Assembly (NCBI RefSeq): GCF_016861695.1
Contig: NZ_BOLP01000004.1
Span: forward strand, 372,001-436,000
Length of the DNA: 64,000 nt
Direction of reading: 5' to 3'
DNA from: Levilactobacillus andaensis
GTDB lineage: Bacteria; Bacillota; Bacilli; Lactobacillales; Lactobacillaceae
The number at the start of each line of letters is the position of its first letter. Position 1 is the stretch's first letter. The notes under the pieces were generated by a model that had not been told where the DNA came from, ran no database searches, and saw only the letters and a program-made list of their open reading frames with translations. A program made the translations under genes and the position numbers. This document shows, piece by piece, positions 8,760 through 16,394 of this stretch.

Positions 8760-8842
8760 CAAATACGACTGGGGTGCCATCGCGGCTGAGATCAAACCCA
8801 TTGAACCTGCTCTGGTTAATACCAGCGAAGGGAACGCGTACT
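8760..8842 (+). ncRNA. TPP riboswitch (THI element)
   Basis: The aptamer hallmarks are all present: ACTGGGGTGCC, GGCTGAGAT, ACCCATTGAACCTG, CTGGTTAATACCAGCGAAGGG. It binds thiamine pyrophosphate in the nascent mRNA. A terminator hairpin follows at 8860-8889 and the ykoE start 43 bases after that, so thiamine pyrophosphate should switch off the uptake operon. An extra hairpin at 8893-8914 contains ACCCCAGTCG, an exact complement of aptamer bases 8766-8775. Confidence 0.95.
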
Positions 8843-8859
8843 TTTAAGCTATCAATGAA

Positions 8860-8889
8860 CCCCACTATTTTTTTAGTGGGGATTTTTTT
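8860..8889 (+). terminator. Riboswitch-controlled terminator
   Basis: CCCCACTA (8860-8867) pairs with TAGTGGGG (8874-8881), followed by a run of seven T. It lies between the TPP aptamer and ykoE. Confidence 0.9.
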
Positions 8890-8932
8890 CGTTTTGGTGA
8901 CCCCAGTCGCCAAAAATTAGGAGGCATCATTC

Positions 8933-9496
8933 ATGAAACGTTGGCATATCCGCGATATCATTCTGGTCACTATTCTAGCAATCTTTATGGGCGTCATTTT
9001 CTGGGTCATCGGGCCCCTCTACACGGTTTTAGCCGCAGCACTAGCCCCATTTGGTCTGTCGCCACTGGCAAATGAACTCTTACTGGGTATCTGGGTCATG
9101 GCTGGCCCCCTAGCCGGCTTTATCATTCGGATTCCCGGTGCCGCAACGTTAGGCGAATTACTGGGGGCCGTCGTTGAAATGTTTCTCGGCGGTATCTGGG
9201 GTGCCAGCACGCTGATTTCCGGGGTCGTCCAAGGCTTTGGGTCCGAATTGGGCTTCATCTTCACCGGCTACAAACGCTACAACTGGCCAACCTTGGTGCT
9301 CACTGCCTTGACCACCACGATTGTCACCTTCACTTGGGACCTGTTCCGGAGTGGCTACGCAGCCTACCACGTTCCATTTTTACTCCTGCTGTTCGCCGTT
9401 CGGTTCGCTTCCGTCTTCGTCTTCGGTGGCGTCTTGACCAAGTTGATCAACAACTTACTGGTCCGCGCCCACGTTTTACCTAACGCAACTCATTAA
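8933..9496 (+). CDS. ykoE: ECF transporter S component YkoE, thiamine precursor uptake
   Basis: 187 residues with five or six membrane helices. The protein is the substrate-binding membrane subunit of an energy-coupling factor transporter for thiamine or its hydroxymethylpyrimidine precursor. The family pattern is visible in GPLAGFIIRIPGAATLGELL and in the Gly-rich block around GGIWGASTLISGVVQGFGSE. The ATG has TTAGGAGG upstream. It is the first gene after the TPP riboswitch and is followed by its dedicated ATPase and T component, so this is a complete YkoEDC system rather than one sharing the global ECF module. Confidence 0.95.
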   Translation: MKRWHIRDIILVTILAIFMGVIFWVIGPLYTVLAAALAPFGLSPLANELLLGIWVMAGPLAGFIIRIPGAATLGELLGAVVEMFLGGIWGASTLISGVVQGFGSELGFIFTGYKRYNWPTLVLTALTTTIVTFTWDLFRSGYAAYHVPFLLLLFAVRFASVFVFGGVLTKLINNLLVRAHVLPNATH

Positions 9497-9510
9497 TTGG
9501 AGGAACCTAT

Positions 9511-10923
9511 TTGGCCACCGTAACTGTAAATTCACTCACATTCACTTACCCCCAGCGGCAACGGCCCGTCCTTGACGACTTATCCGTGACCTTCCCCGGG
9601 GGTAAGTTTTCCCTATTGACCGGTGTTTCCGGTGGCGGTAAGTCGACTTTACTGCGCCTAATTGCCGGTCTGACGCCCCTACCAGCACCAAACACGATTA
9701 GGTTTGACGGGGAAACACTCAGCGAGATTGCGCCCGGCAAACGGGCCGCGACCGTCGCCATGCTCTTTCAGGAACCTAGTACGCAGTTCACCATGGATAC
9801 CGTGGTCAATGAACTGCGATTTGCACTGGAAAATCAACGGGTCGACCCAGCCGCCATGCCGGCCAAAATTGACACGGCACTGGATTTCATTGGTATCACT
9901 AACCTCAAGGACCGATCACTCATGGCCCTATCCGGTGGTGAACAACAGAAGGTCGCGCTGGCCATCATCGTTGCTATGGACAGCGACGTCATTTTGCTCG
10001 ACGAACCCTTTGCCAGCATCGATCCGCCGACCCGACTGACATTGCTGCAAAAGTTGGTGGCGCTGTGCACCCAACGAGGAAAAACAATCATTTTAGCCGA
10101 TCACGATTTGAGTGGCTATGACCAATGGGTCGACCATTTAGCCGTGCTAGATTCTGGCAAGGTGACCCTGTTGTCGGCCGACCAAACAAAACAGCGGTTC
10201 GCCGCCTTCACACCGGAACAGTTGCGCTTGACCCACGTCACGCAACCAAGTTCTGAATTGACCGTCTGCTTGCAGGGCGACCAATTGGGCATTGCGCAAG
10301 GCAAACGTCAACTGATTCAGCCCCAAGACCTCAGCTTCTTTGCCCATCAGGCAACGCTCATCACTGGTCCAAACGGGAGCGGCAAGTCCACGCTTTTTCG
10401 GGCGCTGGTTCGCTTGGGCAAGTATCAGGGAAACCTGACCTATGCTGGCACCAACATTCAAAAACTCTCCCGCAAACGGTATGCCCGTGAGGTCGGCCTG
10501 ATGTTTCAATCGGCGACGGCCCAATTTCTAAACGTCACCGTGACCGAAGAACTGGACCTATCGCGCCGTTTCGGCAATGCCGACTACTTTACGGCCGCGC
10601 GCGTACAGGATCTATTGACGCAACTAAATCTAGCCGACCACGCCGAGCAGGTCATTTACTCGTTGAGCAGCGGCCAGCAAAAGAAGCTCCAGTTGCTCTG
10701 CATGTTGATCATGGCGCCGGACGTGCTTCTGTTGGACGAACCCTTGAAGGGCCTCGACTTTGCGTCCATTAAAGTCGTCATGCACATCCTGACCACGGTT
10801 CAACGCGACCTCAACTTGACACTGATCATGGTCAGTCATCAATTGAGCGGCCTGGATGACCTGATTACGCTGCACCTACATTTGGACCAACAACACTTAA
10901 CGTATGAGGGGGCGGCAGAATGA
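9511..10923 (+). CDS. ykoD: ECF transporter double ATPase YkoD
   Basis: 470 residues holding two fused ABC ATPase domains. Domain 1 has Walker A GVSGGGKST (near 38), signature LSGGEQQKV (near 139) and Walker B VILLDEP. Domain 2 has Walker A GPNGSGKST (near 290), signature LSSGQQKKL (near 387) and Walker B VLLLDEP. It powers YkoE-mediated import together with YkoC. The start is TTG 9511 with TTGGAGGAACC upstream; no better ATG exists in frame. The stop overlaps the ykoC start by 4 bases (ATGA), implying translational coupling. Confidence 0.95.
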   Translation: MATVTVNSLTFTYPQRQRPVLDDLSVTFPGGKFSLLTGVSGGGKSTLLRLIAGLTPLPAPNTIRFDGETLSEIAPGKRAATVAMLFQEPSTQFTMDTVVNELRFALENQRVDPAAMPAKIDTALDFIGITNLKDRSLMALSGGEQQKVALAIIVAMDSDVILLDEPFASIDPPTRLTLLQKLVALCTQRGKTIILADHDLSGYDQWVDHLAVLDSGKVTLLSADQTKQRFAAFTPEQLRLTHVTQPSSELTVCLQGDQLGIAQGKRQLIQPQDLSFFAHQATLITGPNGSGKSTLFRALVRLGKYQGNLTYAGTNIQKLSRKRYAREVGLMFQSATAQFLNVTVTEELDLSRRFGNADYFTAARVQDLLTQLNLADHAEQVIYSLSSGQQKKLQLLCMLIMAPDVLLLDEPLKGLDFASIKVVMHILTTVQRDLNLTLIMVSHQLSGLDDLITLHLHLDQQHLTYEGAAE

Positions 10924-11573
10924 ATCCGAGTCTGAAATTAGCACTGATCGTCTTCATTGCACTCGAGGTTTCCTTCGCCCAGGTGTGGACGGTCAACGTG
11001 GTGTTGATCATCGTCAGTCTGATTCTTATGCTGGCCAACCACGTCTCGTTCAAGCGCCTGCTCTACCTGACACTAGTTCCCCTCTTCTTCTCTAGCACGC
11101 TGGTCTGGTCGCTGTCCTTACGGGGAAGCGCCTCACCCCATTTCTTGCTAGTCATCTTCACGCGGCTATTCGTCTACGTCTACATGGGCGGGCTCTTCAC
11201 CCAGACGACGGACCCCCTGATGTTGACCCGCTCACTCGAACAAAACGCCAAGTTACCGTCTAAATTTGCCTATGGCTTTTTAGCGGCCTTCAACCTGATG
11301 CCCAAGATCAAAGCGGAAGTGGCGACCATTAAAGCGGCGGCCATGATGCGTGGTCAGGTCTTACATTTCTGGTCACCGCAGTTGTACTTTAAGGTCATCT
11401 TGGCGGCCATGAACTGGTCCGACCAACTCGCCGCTGCCATGACCTCGCACGGTTTTATCGAGGGCGCACCGCGAACGCACGCCATGACGATTTCCTTAGT
11501 GGCCCGTGACTGGTGGTTCTTTGGCGGAGCCCTATTACTGGTTCAGATTGGGCTCTTCTGTGGCTTACCCTAG
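10920..11573 (+). CDS. ykoC: ECF transporter T component YkoC
   Basis: 217 residues with four or five membrane helices and the cytosolic coupling segment of ECF T proteins. The short Ala-Arg coupling signature is represented by AAAMMRGQ near residue 140, which docks onto the ATPase dimer. It bridges YkoD to YkoE. It overlaps ykoD by 4 bases and has GGGGGCGG upstream. Membership of the TPP-controlled operon fixes its role in thiamine precursor import. Confidence 0.93.
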   Translation: MNPSLKLALIVFIALEVSFAQVWTVNVVLIIVSLILMLANHVSFKRLLYLTLVPLFFSSTLVWSLSLRGSASPHFLLVIFTRLFVYVYMGGLFTQTTDPLMLTRSLEQNAKLPSKFAYGFLAAFNLMPKIKAEVATIKAAAMMRGQVLHFWSPQLYFKVILAAMNWSDQLAAAMTSHGFIEGAPRTHAMTISLVARDWWFFGGALLLVQIGLFCGLP

Positions 11574-11614
11574 ACTTAATTAACACGATGTACTTTTGTA
11601 AAGGAGATCTTTCG

Positions 11615-12304
11615 ATGTTTACTGACCAAGCCCATGCCGCGACCAAAGCCTGTTGGGACGCTTCTAAGCGCCATCCTTTCATTCAACAATTGCAAGCCGG
11701 CACGCTGCCCTTAGCCACCTTTCGCTATTATCTGATTCAGGACCACTACTACCTAAAGGAATTCGGCGCCATTCACGATCTCGCCGCCGACCAAAGTGAT
11801 GATCCTTTAGTCGCCCAGCAGCTCCACGCCGGTGCGGAACATTTACGCCAAGGGGAAGTTGCCATTCGCCAGGAGTTCTTCGACCGTTTGAAAATTACAC
11901 CGGCGGAAGTCGCCGCAACGCCAGTGGCTCCAACCGGCTACGCCTACACGAGTCACCTCTATCGGGAACTTCTGACACACGGTCCAGCTGGCGCGGTGGC
12001 GGGGCTCCTCCCTTGTTACTGGTTGTATGCCGAAATTGGCCAATCGTTAGCCAATCAAGGGTCACCCGTTTCCATTTATCAGGCTTGGATCGACACCTAT
12101 AATGCCGACGACTACACCGGTAGTATGACGGATCAGCTGGCGCTGGCGAACCACGTGGCAACGCCAGAAAACACACCAGATTTGCTGGCCGCCTTTGAAA
12201 AAAGTAGCTGGTACGAACTTAATTTCTGGCAAATGGCCTTGGATCACGAGGATTGGTCATTACCCGAAACAGCCCCAGCGTCAGATTTTTCAACACCGCG
12301 GTAA
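11615..12304 (+). CDS. tenA: Thiaminase II / aminopyrimidine aminohydrolase TenA
   Basis: 229 residues, all-helical TenA fold. The catalytic Cys is in LLPCYWLYAEIG (C134) and the acid in SSWYELNFW (E201); the substrate Asp is in LIQDHYYL. It hydrolyses formylaminopyrimidine or aminopyrimidine breakdown products of thiamine to hydroxymethylpyrimidine, a salvage step. ATG 11615 is chosen for its AAAGGAGA site; a longer upstream frame has no ribosome site. It is 41 bases after ykoC, as in other ykoEDC-tenA loci, so uptake and salvage are coregulated by the riboswitch. Confidence 0.93.
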   Translation: MFTDQAHAATKACWDASKRHPFIQQLQAGTLPLATFRYYLIQDHYYLKEFGAIHDLAADQSDDPLVAQQLHAGAEHLRQGEVAIRQEFFDRLKITPAEVAATPVAPTGYAYTSHLYRELLTHGPAGAVAGLLPCYWLYAEIGQSLANQGSPVSIYQAWIDTYNADDYTGSMTDQLALANHVATPENTPDLLAAFEKSSWYELNFWQMALDHEDWSLPETAPASDFSTPR

Positions 12305-12309
12305 TGCGC

Positions 12310-12315
12310 TATAAT
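12310..12315 (+). promoter_or_regulatory. -10 box TATAAT before 12349 gene
   Basis: A perfect TATAAT just after the tenA stop suggests the next small gene has its own promoter. The -35 (TTTTCA about 17 bases upstream) is weak. Confidence 0.5.
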
Positions 12316-12348
12316 TGAGGCACCGCAAGAGAGAAGGTGGTGTCGTTG

Positions 12349-12711
12349 ATGAAAGCTTTACGACAGTTAACGTTCGTTCAATTTTTCGGCTACTTGGCCT
12401 TGGTTTTAGGTGTACTGATCGAGCTGTACGCGTTGTTTAACGGGTTGGGAACCCGTGGGAGTGGCGATGACATGTTTGGTGGTGCGGTCGTCTTAGGACT
12501 GGCCGTGGCATTCATTCACAGTGAGCACCTGCCCTTCACGCTTGGTATGATTGGTTTGAGTACGTTGGGCTTTGCTTACTTCACGTTCATCCACACCCAC
12601 GCTTGGTTATGGACGATTGTCATTGGAATTGCCGTGGCGGCGTTTCTCGTCTACTTCTTCGGCATTCGTAGTGACATTCGTAAGAATCAGAGTGAGTGGT
12701 TTCATTTCTAA
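12349..12711 (+). CDS. Small integral membrane protein of unknown function
   Basis: 120 residues with four predicted membrane helices (about 10-30, 43-60, 65-82, 86-105) and a short charged C-terminal tail (RSDIRKNQSEWFHF). No family recognised. ATG 12349 follows AGAAGG by 11 bases; in-frame TTG 12346 and GTG 12340 are alternatives. It has its own -10 and a terminator after it, so it is probably monocistronic. Context (thiamine operon on one side, repeats on the other) gives no functional hint. Confidence 0.7.
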   Translation: MKALRQLTFVQFFGYLALVLGVLIELYALFNGLGTRGSGDDMFGGAVVLGLAVAFIHSEHLPFTLGMIGLSTLGFAYFTFIHTHAWLWTIVIGIAVAAFLVYFFGIRSDIRKNQSEWFHF

Positions 12712-12726
12712 ATCAGTTTATGTGGG

Positions 12727-12763
12727 GCGCTAAACGGCTGTTTGGTCGGTTAGCGTCTTTTTA
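12727..12763 (+). terminator. Intrinsic terminator
   Basis: CGCTAA (12728-12733) pairs with TTAGCG (12750-12755), followed by TCTTTTT. It ends the small membrane protein transcript. Confidence 0.7.
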
Positions 12764-12767
12764 TGTA

Positions 12768-12830
12768 AATCAAAACCACTGTCGTTACGCAAGCTTGATT
12801 CGCTTGGTTGCTGACAGTGGCTTTTGATCA
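12768..12830. repeat. Long imperfect inverted repeat
   Basis: TCAAAACCACTGTC on the left pairs with GACAGTGGCTTTTGA on the right; a second hairpin CAAG/CTTG lies in the loop. It may be a second terminator or a decayed element; no gene is attached. Confidence 0.6.
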
Positions 12831-12924
12831 TTTGCGATGAGCACAATTGGCTCTAGCCTAGATCGTTAAACTCGTTCTTTGCCCACGACATCCCAATCCT
12901 GGCAGCTTCCAAAACGTGTTCCAC

Positions 12925-13017
12925 GGGGCAACTCCCTCCGCTTAACCCCAATAAGCACCGGACCGAGTCCCTCGGTCGGGCACTTATTGACGTTAATGCT
13001 CAGGAGTTAACCGCCCC
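12925..13017 (+). repeat. SR-B structured element, copy 1
   Basis: Closing stem GGGGC (12925-12929) with GCCCC (13013-13017), second stem AACTCC (12930-12935) with GGAGTT (13003-13008), apical stem AATAAG/CTTATT enclosing GACCGAG/CTCGGTC. Constant blocks shared with the other copies are CTCCGCTTAAC and GTTAATGCTCA. The stems differ from copies 2 and 3 but remain complementary. Confidence 0.85.
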
Positions 13018-13039
13018 GTTCCACACTCTCTACACAAAG

Positions 13040-13069
13040 AAAATCAGGCCAGCCCGAGGGCTGACCTGA
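13040..13069 (-). terminator. Intrinsic terminator for the 57-aa gene
   Basis: On the minus strand TCAGGTCAGCC pairs with GGCTGGCCTGA and is followed by TTTTCTTTG. Confidence 0.75.
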
Positions 13070-13180
13070 CTTCCTGCTTGATAAACTACAAGTGACTGTA
13101 GTCATGTAATCATTATGATTACCATCGATTAAGTGAAACAGCCGGTTGCCCGACTTCGGGGCGGAAATAGATTCCGCAAG

Positions 13181-13354
13181 TTATTCCGCTGATGCTGGGT
13201 GCGGATGCACATGAGTCGCTGACTTCACGATTCGTGGCTGAGTATTTGATTGGGTGATTGTTCTCTTCCCCATTGTAAACCATGACAGGCCACTAATCAC
13301 TGCTAATAATATCACGGCCGTTGCCAGAGTCCCAATGACGCGCTTTAAATTCAT
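13181..13354 (-). CDS. 57-residue single-span membrane peptide
   Basis: A small frame starting at ATG 13354 with GTGAGGTGACAGG upstream. The N-terminus MNLKRVIGTLATAVILLAVI is one membrane helix or an uncleaved signal; the rest is a short polar tail ending in a His-rich stretch (THVHPHPASAE). Its ribosome site and downstream terminator support it as a real gene. Function unknown; His-rich tails can bind metals, but that is speculation. Confidence 0.6.
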   Translation of the reverse strand: MNLKRVIGTLATAVILLAVISGLSWFTMGKRTITQSNTQPRIVKSATHVHPHPASAE

Positions 13355-13594
13355 CCTGTCACCTCACTAATTAGCTTAACGACTAAACCTAACAACTAGC
13401 TTAATCGTTTACTATCACAAAACGGTAACAGAAATAAAAAATTGTGTTAACAATTACGCTAAAGAAATTTAACAGTCAGCGCGCCAATTATCATATTGGA
13501 TATTAGTTTACGCAATTTTCCGCCGTTCATCAAGTAAAATCGGAAAAAAGTTCCAGATATCGGGACTAATTTCGCCGCTTTTTAAAAAGTTTAG
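13355..13594. other. Divergent AT-rich intergenic region
   Basis: Separates the minus-strand 57-aa gene from the plus-strand 63-aa gene. Apart from likely promoters at each end, including a TATAAT at 13595-13600 for the plus gene, nothing is seen. Confidence 0.4.
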
Positions 13595-13644
13595 TATAAT
13601 GAACTTAAGCAGTCATTAGGATTTACCATTTGGAGGGATATTAA

Positions 13645-13836
13645 ATGAGTCAAGAATTAAGTGATTTGGCTGAAGCAATCATCGCCTACCAAAAGAAGTA
13701 CGACAAAACTGACGGTGAAATGGCGTTTGGGTCGCGGGTTTCCGTTGAACGGTTCCACGCGATCAAGACCGGTGAGTTAGATCCCACCAGTGATGAACAA
13801 AGTTCCCTGAAGAGTTTCATCTCCACCAAGCCTTAA
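13645..13836 (+). CDS. 63-residue helix-turn-helix-like protein
   Basis: 63 residues with GGAGGGA upstream and a TATAAT about 45 bases before the start. The sequence LAEAIIAYQKKYDKTDGEMA followed by RVSVERFHAIKTGE resembles the core of a Cro/XRE helix-turn-helix cut to its minimum. It may match the lactobacillar small-protein family labelled LBP_cg2779; I cannot confirm that. Two tandem terminator hairpins follow. A compact DNA-binding or binding-partner role is plausible but unproven. Confidence 0.75.
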   Translation: MSQELSDLAEAIIAYQKKYDKTDGEMAFGSRVSVERFHAIKTGELDPTSDEQSSLKSFISTKP

Positions 13837-13845
13837 CGAACAACG

Positions 13846-13907
13846 GGACCTGAGAACAATTTCTCAGGTCCTTGTGGGAGGTCATGACCAACGTCATGGC
13901 CTCTTTT
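13846..13907 (+). terminator. Tandem terminator hairpins
   Basis: First hairpin GGACCTGAGAA/TTCTCAGGTCC (13846-13871), second GAGGTCATGAC/GTCATGGCCTC (13878-13903) followed by TTTT. Confidence 0.75.
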
Positions 13908-13972
13908 GTATCTTCAAGTGCTTATAGCTGGCTCGACTTAACCCTGCTAACCACCATTTGTCGCACGCTTTT

Positions 13973-14488
13973 CTAATCCACCAAGTTCGCCCAGGCCGTT
14001 CTGTAGGCTGTAGCTGTCGCGTCATCGAACGCCACTAACCGCACTCGTTCTAGCGTGGTGGTGTGGCCCAAGACGGTCGCAATCGTCTGCGTCGCAACGG
14101 CCGCCGCTTCGTCCAACGGATAGCCATACACGCCGGTACTGATCGACGGAAAATCGACCGTCCGACAATCGTGTTCCATTGCAACCTTGAGGCTATTCCG
14201 GTAACAGTTTGCCAGCAGTTCGGCCTCGTGTTCCTGACCGCCATGCCAAACGGGACCCGGCGTGTGGATCACCCATTTGGCGGGCAACTTAAAGCCCGGC
14301 GTGATGCGTGCTTCACCAGTTGGACAACCGTTAAACGGCACACACGCCTCAAACAACTCGGGGCCCGCCGCTCGATGAATCGCGCCGTCGACACCGCCGC
14401 CACCTAAGAGCGTCGTGTTGGCCGCATTAACGATGGCGTCGACCTGACTCAGGGTGATGTCACCCCGCAAAACCGTAAACTCTGCCAT
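13973..14488 (-). CDS. Macro domain protein, O-acetyl-ADP-ribose deacetylase-like
   Basis: 171 residues, a single macro domain. The ADP-ribose pocket motifs are [20 protein letters not shown] (residues about 21-40) and [10 protein letters not shown] (about 123-132). Such proteins bind ADP-ribose and related nucleotides and can hydrolyse O-acetyl-ADP-ribose or remove ADP-ribose from targets. ATG 14488 with AAAGGAGTAATC is preferred over longer upstream frames that overlap the previous gene. It is the last of three closely spaced small genes (4- and 11-base gaps), so it is translated from the same mRNA as a zinc-ribbon and a coiled-coil membrane protein. Confidence 0.92.
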   Translation of the reverse strand: MAEFTVLRGDITLSQVDAIVNAANTTLLGGGGVDGAIHRAAGPELFEACVPFNGCPTGEARITPGFKLPAKWVIHTPGPVWHGGQEHEAELLANCYRNSLKVAMEHDCRTVDFPSISTGVYGYPLDEAAAVATQTIATVLGHTTTLERVRLVAFDDATATAYRTAWANLVD

Positions 14489-14492
14489 GTGA

Positions 14493-14744
14493 TTACTCCT
14501 TTGACCACGGCCAATGCCACCGTTTCTTGGGCGCTGAGTCCCCGTCACGGTCGTGTAGCCGCTTCATCCCCTCGCGGTACGGATTGGCGTACAACGAAGA
14601 TAAGTTCAATTTCTGCGCAGACTTAGCCGGCGCACTCGATTGTCTGTACGGCGCTAAGTCCGTCTGGCACTGGGGGCAAACGGTATCGCTTGGCGTGACC
14701 GCCGCACCACAGTGGGGACAAAATTTCAATTCACTCGTCGCCAT
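14493..14744 (-). CDS. Zinc-ribbon protein
   Basis: 83 residues. The N-terminal zinc ribbon has two CxxC knuckles, FCPHCG (near 8) and VCPQCQ (near 22). The rest is basic and aromatic ([20 protein letters not shown], then [11 protein letters not shown]). No membrane span. It may be an adaptor that binds nucleic acid or protein. It sits 4 bases before the macro-domain start and 11 bases after the 113-aa gene. Confidence 0.8.
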   Translation of the reverse strand: MATSELKFCPHCGAAVTPSDTVCPQCQTDLAPYRQSSAPAKSAQKLNLSSLYANPYREGMKRLHDRDGDSAPKKRWHWPWSKE

Positions 14745-14755
14745 CCGTTTCCCTC

Positions 14756-15097
14756 CTATCTGCGCCGTTGTTGGTGCGTTTGATTCCGTTCTAAGTTTTT
14801 TTCGCGCGTTGCCGCCGCTTGTTTCTCAGCAGCGATGCGTTGCTTTTCCTGTTCGACGGCGCGCTGTTTGACAGCGGCCGCCTTTTCTTGTTCGGCTAAT
14901 TTACGTTTGGCCTGACTGCGGTAGCTAAAGTAACTCCATGCCCCCACAGCGACCAGCGCCAGCACGATTTGGAGTGGCACTAAGGCCCAGTTCGGGTGCT
15001 TGGTAAAGAAGCCATCATAGACGATCAACAAAACGGACATCGCGCCCACGACAGAAAGAGTGTCGCGTATCCAGCGCGGAAGCTTGTGCCACTGCAT
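14756..15097 (-). CDS. Membrane protein with C-terminal coiled coil
   Basis: 113 residues with two membrane helices (about 12-28 and 37-57) and a strongly charged Ala-Glu-Lys-Gln coiled coil (about 62-105), which should lie in the cytosol. No family recognised. AAGGAG lies upstream of the ATG. It heads the short macro-domain operon and is 55 bases after the Sm-repeat gene on the same strand. Confidence 0.75.
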   Translation of the reverse strand: MQWHKLPRWIRDTLSVVGAMSVLLIVYDGFFTKHPNWALVPLQIVLALVAVGAWSYFSYRSQAKRKLAEQEKAAAVKQRAVEQEKQRIAAEKQAAATREKNLERNQTHQQRRR

Positions 15098-15152
15098 CTT
15101 GTCAACTCCTTATGTAGGGAACCCGGCAAACACCCGGATTCCGATTCAACGA

Positions 15153-16316
15153 CTATAGGTCGCCTTCAACTCGTAATTGGCGTTCAACGAGGTAGGCGTC
15201 CAAATAGCCAAACGCAATTTCATCGACGTCGGTAATTCGGTATACTTGGCCAACTTGGTCCAATTGATTGTCTTCGACCTCATGGAAAATGAACCGTTCA
15301 CCGCCGACCTGACTGGGATACCCCAGTTGATTACTGCCGTCATGCAGCTTCAGGCGCACAATCGTCCGGAACGTTGCGGCCTGCGTCAACCGGGCGGTAA
15401 ATTGATCCACCGTCGGATCGAACAGCCGCTCATCATTCAACACGGGCTGAATCTGATGCTGACGCGACCGGTTGAGCAGTGAGAACAAACGCATCGTTTG
15501 CAGGTAATCCGATTCGATCACCACCGCGTGAATCTCTGCCAACCGCATGACCGTGTAGCCACCGAATTGACCAGTCATGTCGACCAGATTCATGATGACC
15601 GCATCGTCCGTCACCACGTTGATCCGACCAACAAAGAACAGGTCCTGATCTTGTTCCGGTACCAAGGCAACGAGTGGGTCCTTGCCCGCTAATTGCTGCA
15701 AGGTATCCGGAATCTGTTCTGGGTCTTCGACGTTGACGGGTTCAACGTGCTTGAGCCGCTGTAGCCGGGTCGCCGCGATCCCTTGAAGGGTTAACTCCTG
15801 GCCTTGGAATTCTAAGACCTGGATATCGTCCGGCTTCAATTTAAGCTCTGGTTGGTCACTATAATCAAACTTATTTAACAACTGCACGGTGATCTGATCA
15901 GCAGCGACCGCCGTGACTAAGCCTTCGTAAAAATGGTCATCGTTGGCCATGACTAACATGACGACCAGATGATCGACCCAAGCGTGGCTCAGCACCTGCC
16001 GCCGTAAGTCCCGCCGTTCGTCAAAGTGGAGCGTTAAGCCGCCTGCCTTGATAAAGGCCTCATCCTTAGCGGTCTGAATCCGAAAAGCCATGTTGTCGAG
16101 GTCATCGCTGGAGAACTCGACTTCATCGATCACGTCCAGTGCCAGGAAAACCGCACCGTCTGGCAATCCGTAGTCATCATACGTGGCAAGGATAATGCCA
16201 GTATCGCTGACCGTCGTCACGTAGCCGGTGTACACGACCTCTTGGTTCGTTTGGTAAACGTTGACCAGTAACTGCTGGGCCAATGCCCGGTTTAAATCAT
16301 TCACAATTGAATTCAC
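15153..16316 (-). CDS. Protein with four Sm-like (LSM-type) repeats, function unknown
   Basis: 387 residues, soluble and acidic. Four similar units of about 45-50 residues recur, each with the Sm-like pattern of a strand ending in G, a hydrophobic strand and a final I.E/AVxF strand: VVYTGYVTTVSDTGIILATY, HFYEGLVTAVAADQITVQLL, LFFVGRINVVTDDAVIMNLV and the C-terminal GGERFIFHEVEDNQ/VYRITDVDEIAFGY. Each unit closes with a short strand (IDEVEF, IQVLEF, IHAVVI, VDEIAF). I infer tandem Hfq/LSM-like folds in one chain, perhaps binding RNA. The ATG has AAAGGGGG upstream; asparaginase precedes it by 78 bases. Confidence 0.8.
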   Translation of the reverse strand: MNSIVNDLNRALAQQLLVNVYQTNQEVVYTGYVTTVSDTGIILATYDDYGLPDGAVFLALDVIDEVEFSSDDLDNMAFRIQTAKDEAFIKAGGLTLHFDERRDLRRQVLSHAWVDHLVVMLVMANDDHFYEGLVTAVAADQITVQLLNKFDYSDQPELKLKPDDIQVLEFQGQELTLQGIAATRLQRLKHVEPVNVEDPEQIPDTLQQLAGKDPLVALVPEQDQDLFFVGRINVVTDDAVIMNLVDMTGQFGGYTVMRLAEIHAVVIESDYLQTMRLFSLLNRSRQHQIQPVLNDERLFDPTVDQFTARLTQAATFRTIVRLKLHDGSNQLGYPSQVGGERFIFHEVEDNQLDQVGQVYRITDVDEIAFGYLDAYLVERQLRVEGDL

Positions 16317-16394
16317 ATGACGACCCCCTTTATCTTATCTGAAAATCTTACCATATATTGACCGAAATAGCCCGTCAAGGCAGTTGTCATCCCA

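Noticed and set aside
13107-13124. Perfect palindrome GTAATCAT T ATGATTAC
   Set aside because: It lies downstream of a minus-strand gene and not at a promoter, so I could not support an operator call.
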